64,000 nucleotides of DNA from Eledone cirrhosa (Eukaryota; Mollusca; Cephalopoda; Octopoda; Eledonidae): the NCBI GenBank assembly GCA_964016885.1, contig OZ024740.1, positions 209,117,218 through 209,181,217 of the forward strand, given 5' to 3'. Positions within the stretch are counted from its first letter, which is position 1. Each line of letters begins with the position of its first letter. The notes under the pieces were generated by a model. The model saw only the letters and a list, made by a program, of their open reading frames with translations. It did not search any database and was not told the origin of the DNA. A program made the translations under genes and the position numbers. Of this stretch, positions 35,286-49,000 are shown piece by piece.

Positions 35286-38200
35286 TATTTGATAATATAC
35301 TGTATGTTTAATTAAAAACATTTTGAAGACCATTCATTATGAATTTTTAAGTAGTGACTATGTCACTTATTCTCAGCTTGCCGAGAATAAGTAAGTGACA
35401 TAGTCACTACTTAAAAATTCATAATGAATGGTCTTCAAAATGTTTTTAATTAAACATATACTATATATATATATCATTTCCTATATTTTTTTTAATAATA
35501 TATAAGAAAAAAACATACATCAAGAGTTACTTCAAGAGAATTACAAGTGAGCAAATTTAAACTCAATGTGTTTATGCACTTCCACATAGAAATATAGAGA
35601 GCACATAAAACAAATTAATGATAGAAGTTCTTAAATCATTTAATCTTTACAATGTATATATCTATGTGTGTGTGTGTGTGTGTGTATATCATCATTTCCA
35701 AGTCAGTTTTCCCTGCTAGTAAACCAGTATTTAATAATAATAATAATGAAAATTATTGTGTACAGTGCTCAGGTGCACTACAATTCATCAGATATGCATG
35801 TATAGTGCATAGAATAATGTACAAATGTCAGAAAAGTGAACAGTGTATGACTTATGATATAAACAAAGATACATGCGTGCGTGTGTATAGAGGGGGGATA
35901 TCAGGTGTAGTGTTGGCAAATATCGGGAAACATGGAGGTTTTAAAGGATGCAGTGTCTCGGCAGCTAACAACTGATGCAGGTAGTTTGTTCCATGCTTCA
36001 GCAACTCTGAGTGTGAAAAAATGTTTCCAAAAGTCATGGGAGCTGTACTGTTTTCTGACTTTGTAGGCATTTCCACGGGTGTTAGACACATGGAATTCAA
36101 AAAGGTGTTCAGGGTTGTTGTTGGCAAGATGGTTAATAATTTTGTGGGTGTCTATCAAGTCAGTTGCCAAACGTCAGAGCTTTAACGTATCCATGCCCAT
36201 GGAAGCATGGCATTCAAAGTATGGTAGATGCCTGATGGAGGATATTCACTTGGTTGCACCAGGAGGCCAATATTCTGAGCAAGATAGAGGTTCCAGACTG
36301 GACATTTTATCTTGGCACCAGCACTAGGAAGGATGTCATGTCTTTGACAAAGCTGAAGAGTGCTCGTGACCCTTTCTTTCACAGGTTTTCTGCAGCTGGA
36401 TGCTTTTTCTATCATCTACCACTTTCTAGAGTGTACTTGATGTATTTATCATGTCACCAACAGTAGAGAGGTTGTCATGTCTTTGACACAATTGAACAGT
36501 CCACTCAACACTTTTTGGTGTGGTTTCTACTGCTGGTTGTCCCTTTTCTCACCAACCATTTGGTGCGTAGCCTAGTGGTAATGTAGTTGGACCTGTGTAA
36601 TCATCATTCATGCATGTTATATTCAATTCCTCTTATTTTCAGCTCTGTCATTCATGTCATGCATGCTTCATTTCATTTTAGTCTCTGCAGATTTCTTTAC
36701 TTAGAGCCCCTGTCTCACTGCCATGCAAAATGGTAGTTCAAACACAAGCATCATATAATCTGCCCTTCATTCTGAGAGAGAAGCCTTTCAGTTCCCTGAA
36801 CTTCTTCTATCTTGTACTTACTTTGACTCCAACATTTTCAGTACATCCACCTTCACTGTTAATGAGATAGCAAAAGTTATCTATTACTTTAGTGAGCCTT
36901 CTGAGTCTATGAGGGAATTCATTTCTTGAGTACTATTATTGACTACTCCTGTGTACCTGTTACATGTGAAGTCTACCTTCTCTGTCAGCCTACATGGGAT
37001 CCCTCTGCATCTCTGGCCACACTGGGTGCACCATATGGAGATTTTACCTATACTATTTTGTCATGGTATCTGAATTCTATCTTCTTTCCTCCTTACTAAA
37101 ACTTTAGACTTTTTTAGGTTTACTTTAATGCTCTTTGATTCTAGTTCTTCTATAGTTTCTGCTGTGAATGCTATGTTATCAACATATAGGTGTTTCCATG
37201 GATATCCAGTCTTGGATTCCTCTGTATGGCTTGGAGGATTATAATGAACAGGAGGGGCTCAGAACTGATCCTTGGTGGACACCTACCTACGCACAAAATT
37301 TATCACTGTACTCATTAACCCTCACTTTGCTGACAACATTCCTGTACATGACTTGTACGGCTCTCACAAGCCATTCATCTATCCCTAGCTTCCTGAGTGC
37401 CCACCATATTAAAGAGAATGGGATTCTATCAAAGGCCTTTTCCTGGTCAACAAATATAGGAGCTTATTCTTAGAGAAACACTTCTGCATTTGTCTCACTA
37501 GGAAGATGTCATCAATAGTGCCTCTTCCCTGCACAAAGCCAAAGTGCAAATCATCAAGATTAATTCAATCCCTAATCAACTTTGCTATAACTCTGATCTA
37601 ACAGTTTGTTGCTTCTGTAATTGCTTTACTCTAGCACATTTCCTTCAACCACGTAGCAGTTAAGAATAATGCTACTATGCCAGTAATTAGGTACGACTCC
37701 TTCCTGCACTATCTGATTTGCTATATGTGTAGTTAGTCTGTTTCCAACTCCACCAGATAGTTTAACCAACTCTGCAGCAATTCCCAAAGGTCCAGCTGCC
37801 ATGCTTACCTTCATTTGATTAACCTTTCAGCATTTATAATACTCTATATTTACTATCGTATTTTCACGGTAAACATTTTACCTCGCATAATTATCTCACA
37901 TAATATCAAATCTACGAAATTTTGATATTATTTATTTTGAGAACAATACCTTAACATAAGTATAAGCAATCAGTTATGGCCAGTTTGAACAGAAAGTGCT
38001 GAAAGAATTCTGACCGGATACAGCCGGTTTAAATGCTAAATGCTAAAGGGTTACTTGCCTTATTCACCATGCTGCTGTCAACTTTGAGGGCTGGTCTCTC
38101 AATTGGTTCTACTCTTTGCCATGCAACCTCTCTTAGTAACATTTCCATGTTTCCTTCTTTTAACAGCAGGGAAGGTAAGTGAGCCATTGTCTATTAATAC

Positions 38201-39573
38201 ACACATATATTAGACTGTATGTGCTGTCGTTTCCATCATAACACAATTTCTCTCCCGTCTTCTCTTTCAGCCAAAACCATTCAGTATGCGATTACAGACA
38301 TTGAATAATTTTCCAGCTAGTCATGCATATAAGTCTACATTCCGGTGTCATGCAGCAGCTATATCAAGGGCAAAGTAAGATATGAATTATTATAATTTTT
38401 TTTTAGTTAATACATGAAATTTATTTACATATATGTATGTGTGTCTGGGTGTACAGATGAGTGTATGTATTAGATTATATTCATTTATTTGTAGCTGTCA
38501 CTGTGCTCTGAGATCATTAATCTAAGGTCAAGTACTATCAAGTATTGAGTAACTGAATAGACAGTAATAAATATATGTGGGTATATATATATATATATAT
38601 ATTTGGGAGACCACAAATTATGGGAGTACTCAATGCATGGGGAGATGCAGAATGGGTATAGAGAAAGATGTGACCCCAACTGCTTGGTGCTGCAGTCGGG
38701 TTCATATCTCTCTCTCTCTATATATATTTATTAAAATAACAGATTAAAGTTTAAGCAAAGAATCGCTGCTTTCACCCTTAACAGGATCTTCTGAAACTAA
38801 AAAAAATCAATCTGTGAACGCAGAAGTAAATATTTCGAAAAACGTTGCAACCGAAGGAAAACAGCAAGATGATACTTTGGTTCGTGAAGACATTCCCTGG
38901 CAGTGAACGGGAAAAAACGAAGATAATACGTCGTTATGTGGAGCGATGAAAACAAATACACGCAAAGACAAAACCACGTTTGTGGTATAAATGGAGTCGT
39001 AGACTAATATTCTATTTAGGAAACCGAATGATTCTTGGCTTTGGAGAGCGAAAATGACAGAGGTTATTAAAACCATAAAAGTAATAATAATTAAATATAT
39101 ACATACACACATCTATATACGTACATACACGTGCATATGCGAAAACACCCGCCATGCATGCATATACGTGCACGTACACATAGACACGCGCACACGTACA
39201 TAAACCCGCACACATACAAACGTATACACCAAATATACATAAAAAAATATGTGTGTATAAATATAATTATATAAACGTATATAAATATACACACATAAAT
39301 ACGTATATAACGCACGCACACACATACCTACAGGTAAATACACATATACGCATACATACACAAACACAAAATACACATATACACATAACCATATACGCAT
39401 ATAACCAGTATATATAACATAATATATACACCTATAACAAATACAAGCATATATATGTACCTCCACAAAACATACGGGTAAGGTATACTTACCTATACAA
39501 ATAAGTAATGGTATAAACATAAAATATACTTAGCTACCACTTTGGATTTTAGTCTTCACATTTATTATTATTA

Positions 39574-39647
<74 letters not shown>

Positions 39648-42600
39648 GCACACATGTATGTATGTGTGTGTGTGTGTGTACATATATATGCTTGCATGTG
39701 AATGTTTTTATATGTAAATATGTATTTATGTGTTCATATGAATTCGTTTTGAATATGTGTAAAGGTTGGAAAGATACCTTCATTTGTCAAAGACATGACA
39801 ACCTCTCTAGAGCTTGTGCACTCGGGAAAGCATGGGATCATATGTAAGCAAGATGCAAACCACCAGCCTGTCTGGGAAGGCAGTATCCCTGCTTCAGTAC
39901 TAACTCAGTTTTTGAAGATCCATCCAACCCTTGTTAACAGCGAAAATGGATGTTAAAGGATGATGATGATGGTGTGTGTGTACATGGCACAAGTGGTATA
40001 GAAGTTCATTTCCCTATCATGAGGTCTTGGGTTCAATTTAATACAAACTATATATTAACACACTCATATACAAATCTATGTTGAGTTATTTTGATTAGGT
40101 TACAGCCAGGCTCCCATGCACTCACCTCCTTATCACTGATTGGTTCACAATCAAACTCACTATCACTCGCTCTGTTCACAACTACACTCAGTTCATACCT
40201 ATTCTCACTCAGTTCACACCTAGAGTTACAACTACTCATCTCTTGGTCATTTCACACTCACTTAACCATTTGCTCACCTCCAGATATGTTCACACTCACC
40301 CCCACTCATTCGGCACCTAATCAGTTCACACTCACAATCTCTCACTCAGCTCCTCATCACTTCACATTCACACTCACACCCAGACTTACAATGACCCATT
40401 CAGTTACAGATCATTTCATAACCAGCCTCACAACAACTGACATTCACTTGTTTTAATTCCAGGGTAGCCTGCATTACTAGCTCTACTAAATCATTGGATC
40501 TAATTAGACAAAATTTACAAAGATTCATTAACAAAGAAATTGACCATGTTATTCAGGATTATTTAAAGGTAAGTTTGCTTCATTTGTTTATTTACTTCAT
40601 TAATTATGTTAATTGGCAAAAACGTTAGAATGTTGGACAAAAAGCTTTGTAGTATTTAGTTATGGCTCCCTTGCCTTCTAAGTTCAAATCCCATCATGGT
40701 AAACTTTGCCTTTCATCCTTCTGGAGTTGATAAAATAAAAAAAACAGTTAAATTCTAGGTCAATTTAATTAGCTTTAATTAGCCAAAATTTGCTAGCCTT
40801 GTGCCAAAATTCTTCTTTTCCTTTAGTTCCCTTTGCTCTTTATGGAGCATTGGGCAACTCTCATTGTTTCTGTAATAATTTTGATTAATGGGGGTAAGGT
40901 TGCTAGCCTCTCGCTCTATCAAACCATTTATTATTTATTACTGGTACATGTGAAGATTGCAAATTGGCAGAGCTGTTAGAACATCAAATAGAATATCTTG
41001 TGGGTATTTGTTCCAGCTCTCTGCACTTTATGGACACATTTGGTGGGTATTTGTTCCAGCTCTTTGCACTCTATAGACACACCATAGCAACAGTAGTATA
41101 TATTTCCAACCAGGTAGATATCACCATCCTCCTGAGTAATGCATTCAGCATTTTATCCACTGAGACCCTGAAACATTTGCATAACATGCTGTGATTTCTT
41201 TTTTTTTTTTTATTAAAGGTTTCTTTTAATAAAATTTGATTTTAAAAATGTCCTAATCCTTTCAAATTTACAGAAATTCTTTAATCCTGGTATAGAAAAC
41301 ATTCGCTTTAATAATGGGCTAAATGCTGTGAAAGATGAACATGTACAGTCAGTCTGTCAGAAGATTCTAGAAGAGGTTTGTTATTTTAATACTGTCATTT
41401 TATTTCTTCACCCTTTCATAACCATATTTCTAATGAGACAGCTCATCAGGCATCTACCATACTCTGATCGCCTTGCTTCCCTGGGCATGGATTCATTGAA
41501 GCTCCGACGCCTGGCAACTGACTTGGTAAACACCCACAAAATTGTTAACCATGTTGCCAACAACAACCCTGAGTGCCTTTTCGATTTCCATGTGTCTAAC
41601 ACACGTGGACATGCCCACAAAGTAAGAAAACAGCACAGTTCCCATGACTTTCGGAAACATTTTTTCACGCTCAGAGTTGCTGAAGCATGGAACAAACTAC
41701 CTGCATCAGTTGTTAGCTGTCGAGACACTGCATCCTTTAAGGCCTCCATGCTTCCCGAGATCCGCCAACACTACAGCTAACACATACAAACATGTACTTC
41801 CCTGGCATTTGTGTATTATTCTATGTACTATATTGACGAGTTGTAGTGCACCTGAGCACTTTACACAATAATTTCATTATTATTATTATATGTTTCATAT
41901 AATTTTGAAAATATCCATGAGTTTAGATGGATTTAGTAAAAAATCTAACTTTCTCAATATTAAACTAGTGTTTACAACATAAATTAACAAAGGTTCTTAC
42001 ATAAAATTATGAAGAAAGGTTTTAATTTAGATATGCACGATGGAAAATGAGAGATTTTGTGTTATAGAATGATAAGCAATCTCAGGTAGGTTGGTGTTGA
42101 AAGGGTTAAGGTTAAAAATGAAATATGAACCATTATCTCTGATTTGTTATATAAATATAAAGTTTTGTGAAGTACTAATTGTTGATGAATGTATGTGTAT
42201 ATGTTAGTGTCTGTGTATTATAGTGTTTGTGGATATGGTAGTATATCTGTGGGCATGTATTTGGAATGGATGATTAGGAGTCAGTTATTTAACCCTTAAG
42301 CATTAAAACTGGCCATATACGGCCAGAATTCTCTCCTCTTTCTGTTCAAACTGACCATAACTGACCCTTCATACATACTTTAAGGTATTGTGCTCAAAAT
42401 ATATAATAACAAAATCTTATAGATTCGATATTATGTAAGATAATTATGTAAATGCTAAAGGGTTAAACTAGTTTAAAGATTTATGTATTGTTGGAACCAT
42501 TGGTTAGCATAACTAAAGTTTAGTGCCCTACTTCAATTTGGATTGTTAATAATTTATATTTATTTAATGAAATTTTGCAGAGATATGTGTAACTTATGTT

Positions 42601-43061
42601 GATGAAAGTTTTTAAATATTGTGAGTTTTCTTTCTTCTTTTTTTTTTTTTTTTTTGAAAGGGTGGGATTTATAGTTGTAGAAATGATTCTTTCATAATTC
42701 TTTGACAACTCTTCTATGACTCTTTCACAGTTCTTCCATGGCTCTTTTATTATTCTTCCCTGATGTAATTGTTTAATTTTCAACACACTCAGTCCCAGAC
42801 CAAGTCATTTGCCAAACAAGTACAACTTCAAGATATGAATTAATATTTCTCTTTTTTTTTTCCAGGCTAAAAAGATGTATGTTCCAGATCGTCAAAATAT
42901 AAAGCTTGATAAAACGCCTGTGGAGAATGAAATAACGACAACTACCACTTCCAAACGAGTAAGTGTTTTCTATTCTGGCATGGTTTCTATGGCTGGATGC
43001 TTTTTCCTAATGGCAGGTATCTAGCTGGGTGGACAGGGTGATTTTTATTGTGGCACTAACC

Positions 43062-43092
<31 letters not shown>

Positions 43093-46000
43093 ACATTTAC
43101 TTTAAAAGATGTATCCAGCAAGTATTGAACTCAAGTTGTGTTAAGTAAATGAGTAAAATATTTCCCAGAGGACATATAAAACCATATTTCCTGTCCCCCA
43201 CCCCAATAAACTGAGAATAAATAAACTCATTAATCCCAAACTCTGTCCAAAAATACCCACCACCATTTTCTATTTGGATATTTCATTATTTCAGAGCAAA
43301 CAATTTCACAAATTAACAAACATTTATATTTTTATGTTTGATAATTAGCAATTACATTGTGAAAGAGTCATTAAAAAAACTATTAAATTCACTTTTCATT
43401 TATCATACATTTCATCATCATCATTGTTTTTATGTCTGTTTTTCCATGGTTGTGTGGATTGGACATGTCCTTTTCAGCAACTCTCCATGCATCACATTCC
43501 TTTGTCATCTCCTCTGTGAATCTCAGCGACATGGGATCAGCTCTCACTACCTTTTCCCAGGTCTTCCTCAGTCTACCTCAACTGCCATGATGTAATTTTT
43601 GTTACTCTGTTTGCTATCTAGTTACTACAAGGGGTATTATGAATGAGTTGCAGTTGAATAATGTCAGTGAGTTGCAGTTGAATAATGTCACAAAGAGTGC
43701 AGCAAATATTTTGATACCACAAAATAAATGATTGATGAAAAATGAATTTAACAGTTTTTGTAAATTTTTTATTAATGACTACTACCATGCAATTGCTTTG
43801 GTTTCAACACACAGTCTCAATGAAGATTATTGTGTACAGTGCTCAGGTGTACTACAAGTCACTTGCCAAAAAACTTTAAAAGTTGGATAATTAACCCATT
43901 TATAACCATATTTTTAATGAAATATTCTGATTATGTTTTAATTAATTTCTTTTAATAATCAAGAATTTGGAAGGCTTTAGAAAAATAACTTTGTCCATTA
44001 ATTGGTATAAATAAGCCATGCCAGCATGAGAAGCAGGTGTCAAATGAGGATGATGATGATGATCTAGATGTGGTCTCGAGCAGCTTGGTATCAAAAGAGT
44101 TGATATGACCAGGGTCAATAAATAAAATACCGATCCAGGGTGGTGGATTGGTGGAATTGTTAGTGTCAACATTGTAATGTCTCCTTTGGCCATTAGAATT
44201 TTGAGTTCACTTGCAACCTCACTGGTGCCAAGTTATATTGACCTTTGGTAGTGTGAAAAGGGGCGACATGTACACATGGGTAACTGATGGGTTTTTTTCA
44301 AAGCCTAAAAGCTTAGAGAAGAGCTTTCCAGGCGCAGATACATGGTCCCATGAGACATATGGAGACCACCACGGATTAGTATTTTACGAGGGTCGGCTGA
44401 AAAAGTCATAGGCTGACCAAGATACTCTCATGGAACGACTAAATGAGGTTTATTTTTCAAAGAAACAATTCAGTTATTAATAAGAAGAATTGAAACTAAT
44501 GCATTCAAGATTTCACAGCACTAACATCACTCCTTCGTAGTAAGCCTATGAACTTTTCAGCCTACCCTCGTATATTCTAAAATAAGTTTTTCAGATATAA
44601 ATCATCAAGCAATGAATTGGCAGGGTCATTAGAGCATCAGATACAATATCTGAACTCAAATCCTGCCAAGTTAACTTAGTCATTCATTTATAATTACCAG
44701 TCCATGGCAGTGGAATCTGTTCCAGCACTTTGCATTCATCATCATCATCATCATTTAATGTCAGTTTTCTCAGGTAGTATGGGCTGGACAGATTGTTACA
44801 GACCAAGTCAGTACTGAAACAAAGCCACTGGCCTCTAGAGCATGATGGAGGCATGCATCTCGCTTACATACATTCCTATATTGTATGAATAGCTCTGATG
44901 GGCTGGGGGCCTGACACATGATCCTGGGCTCTGCTGAGTGCAGTTTAAATTCCAAATAGGGATCCAAATCCCTCCTGATGGCCAAGGCCTAACCATGTGA
45001 CCATGGGACCACAACTGATTATGAAAGCTACAATAGGTGGGGTAGGATTGTGGTCATCTGCTTCTGCATTTGAACACCGATAATGAGCATCACTCTGAAT
45101 TGTCAATTTAATTTTATTTGTTTTATATAATAGACTTGAATATCATCATCATCATCATCCACTTTTCCCTGCTTGGGAATGGGTCCTATTCAGCACAGCA
45201 TCTTTCCACTTGTCACAGTCCTTTATGATCTCCTCCGTGAGCTTCAGCGACCTGAAGTCTCACCACCTCTGCTCATGTTTTTCGTGGTCTTCCTCTACTG
45301 CATCTTCCTTCTACTGGGATTTCTTGGCACTTCTTTACTCAGCAGTCATCCTCCATGCACATCACATATCTATACCATCGCAGTCTTCTCTCCCGCACAC
45401 TACAACTTTTCCTTCTCATACACAGTTTCTCTCTCAACTCAGCTATGCTTGGTTGTTCATGCACATTGACACGCTTGTATAATTTTATTAATTTATTGTA
45501 TTATTACTTTTCCAGTCTACCTTCAATCGCAAAAGACGATCGTCAGATACTGATTCAGACATTACTCTCCCAGTTCAAAAGAAAAAGGTAAAACTTCAAA
45601 TTTCCTAATTTTTACATTGGTTATTGTTGTTGTGAAGGTGTGTGGCTGAGTGGTTAGAGAATTGGATTCGCCATTGTGAGGTTGTGAGTTCGATTCCCGG
45701 ACCGGGCGATGTGTTATGTCCTTGGGCAAGACACTTTATTTTACGTTGCTTCTGCTACCTGGATTTGTAACTAATAGATAGTGTTAGCAATTGGAAAGAC
45801 CAATGGAAACAATGTTTCCTCAGTCCGATTTGACGAGTTCCACCCCACTCATTAAACGAATAAGGTTTGGGATTTTGTCAATCGACTGTCGATTGTTGTT
45901 GTTGTGGACGTAATGTAGGTAAACGGTTAAGAAGTTCCCTTTGCAATATCTATGTTTGGCAGGGTTTATACAGCTGGATGCCTTTACAAACATCAACCAC

Positions 46001-49000
46001 ACCACTTAGTGTCCTGGGAGTATTTCATCCTATCGCTAGCAGTAGGGAGGTTATCTAAAGGTAGAGTCCTCTCTATTCTTTTGGCATAGTTTCCACAGCT
46101 GGATATACTTCCTAATGCAGACTACTTTGTAGAGTGTATTGGGTGTATTTTATTGCAGTACCAGCAGTAGAGTGATTGTCTTGTCCGTGACATGACAGAA
46201 GAGTGTGTTTTTGTAAAAAGAATTACATATTCAAGTAAATTTTAACTATGTTACTCAAGATCACTAAAACTATTTTTGCTAAATATTTTATCCTACTTAA
46301 TTTTGTCAATCATCTTCGTCTCCCTTGACAGTCTGATAATGTGCGCGTAGCTCGAAGATCAGAAAGTCACTCCAGGTAGAGCCACTACTTCTCTAAATTG
46401 AGAGATCACAGCTCCGATACTATAGGCATATGGTTAGAATGTCTCAGGAAAGAATCGCTGGACAGATGCTATGGGCAAAACCAACCGGCAGGAAACCCAG
46501 AGGTAGACCCCGAGCAAGATGGTTGGGTAACATCCATGAGCTCGTCTGGTCTCACTTGTAAATCCAGCTGGATCTATTGTAGATGGTTGCTTCTGACAGA
46601 CCTGCTGGAAGGAGTGTTTGAGAACTCATCCCCCATGACCCTCTCAGGAGTAAGTGGGCAAAGAAGAAGACCTCCAATATAATATTTTATTTGATTAGAT
46701 TTTGTCAGCCATACCAACTTACTTAACCGTATGTAATTGTTGCACATTTTTACTTAGTTTCTATGCCTACCACTTTACAGCATGTACTGGGAACATTGTA
46801 TTGTGACTCATGCACTACCACCTTACAGGTTGAACTGGATACCTTTCTGCATGGCTCTAGAACTACTACCTTATGAGTCAGACTGGGTGCTTTTTATTGT
46901 GGTATCAGCAATACTATTTTACAAGCTGGACTGGGTGCTTTTACTGTGGCACCAGCACTACCATCTTACAGTGCTGACTGGGTGATTTTTATTGTGGCAC
47001 CAACATTACCTCTTTAGAGTGTGGGCTGGGTGCATTTTATTGTGACACCAGCACTACTACTTTATAATTCAGAATAGGTGTTTTCCCTCATGGCACCAGT
47101 ACTACCACTTTACAACACTAGGGTGCTTGGTGTGTAATCATTATATATAAAATAGACATGTAACTTATACAATTATAAATACAGTATGTCTTCTGAATGG
47201 TCACCATTATTTTTTACATACTATGGCGGTGAATTGGCAGTATCGGTAGAGGGTTGAACGCCATGCTTTCTAGCATAGTTACGTCCCTTTACGGTTTGAG
47301 TTCAAATCCCGCTGAGGTTAACTTTGCCTTTCATCCTTACGGGGTCGATAAAATAAAGTACCAGTAATGTACTGGGTAATTGCTGGCTTTGTGTCTAAAG
47401 TAGAAACAATTATTTTTTACATACTATTTTCACTAACTCTTATTTATTTACACAGAAAAAAGGCCGTCCCCCATCATCACATTCTGGGTGAGTTGATATA
47501 TTTAAAAAAAAAATGTCTTTATTTTGTTTAAAAAAAAAATCTGTGAGGGTTGGATGGACCTACAGCTTAAACTGTTCATCATTATCCTCATTATTTAATG
47601 TCTGTCTTCCATACGTGCATGGGTTAGACAGGTCAGATGACCGTGTTTCACTCATACATTTCATTATGGCAGAGTTTGCTCTTTCTAATGCCATGAAAAA
47701 AAAAAGTAATGATGTTAGACAAATCAATGGATTAAGTTTACCATCCAAGTGGGTTGTTATGCGATTTGTGACTTATTCATAATCACCCTAACTCGAACCC
47801 ACTTAAGGTTAACATAAAGGTTAACAAATGCTAAGTACAGGGTTTTATTCTTAGCTAAGTACTTATGCTACATTTGTTTCACTAGGAAGATGACATCAGT
47901 AATGCTTCTCTTAAGCATCTTATATGTCAGTTAAAATAGGAAGATGAATATAATGCTGTGGAAAAAAGAAAGAAACTAATAAAATATTAATTTTTGGAAT
48001 CTCTTCATTTCTATGTATTTTTTTTCTATTTTAGGAGAGTCACACCTCAGAAAAGTATACGTACTGTAGAACCTCTCAAAAGAGAAGGGCCAAAGGTGAG
48101 GCAATATTTATATTTTTTAAATACACCTGAAGACCCTAGTTCTAAAAGTATTTACATCATTCTTAAATTAATGTGATGTAAGTACTTTTAGCAGTAGGGT
48201 CTTCACTTAGTAATTAATTTTAATATTTTCACAGTGATATTTAAATTCAGAAAGCTAATAAATAATGCAATAACACACACAGTGCTTTTTTTTTTCAGTA
48301 ATTATTCTTATCAATGTTGTACATTTAACCATTGTAAAAGAATAAAGGTTAATTTAATCTAGTTTTTTTAGCAAGCTGTTGTGTATTCAGTTTAGAATAG
48401 ATCCACAGTATCTCTGTGTGTCCTATGTGGGTTGCCATCTAGACAGGCATCCAGCTATAAAACATTACCTCAGAAAGGATCCCATGATAAGTATGAAGCC
48501 TTTCATGGAGCCCACGAGGTTAACCCTTTCAGTTCTTATGTTATTGTTCCTCCAAGTAAGAAAGTTTTGTGCTGATGCTGTATATTGAGCATTAAGTGTA
48601 TTGTATGCTGGCAAAGTCAATTGTAATAATTATTAAAAAGAAAAAGAACAATTCAACTATATATTGGAAATAGAATTATGAGAAATAAAGCTGTGATATA
48701 TTGTATCAGCGAACTGGAGAGTCTCAGACCAGTTGGTATTGAATTTACTTTTTGATTTAAAATAATATTTCTTCATTTTAGTGGGACCCAGAACGACTAA
48801 TTTCAGAAACACTATTTGTAATGGGTGCACGGGCCAACAAGTAAGTAATATGAACTTTTTTTTTATTAATATAGACACCTATCAAATAAATATATAATAT
48901 ACACATACACACATACATATCTCATAAGTCACTTATATAGCGCATTGAAACGTGTGAGATTCACCAAAGAGCATCAACAAATGTGCGTTAATGGATTTCT

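Noticed and set aside
39012..39783. Overlapping Cys/Tyr/Val-rich ORFs on the - strand
   Set aside because: Artefacts of the ACATAC/TATG simple repeats.
45638..45715. Possible functional tRNA gene
   Set aside because: The A- and B-box-like sequences are followed directly by a SINE-3 body shared with other copies; I could not draw a complete cloverleaf.
46332..46375. Apparent DNTTIP1 exon between exons 6 and 7
   Set aside because: It has AG and GT borders, but 44 nt would break the frame into KKGRPP, exons 6 and 7 already join in phase and match the human linker, and the DNA is a LINE polymerase remnant.
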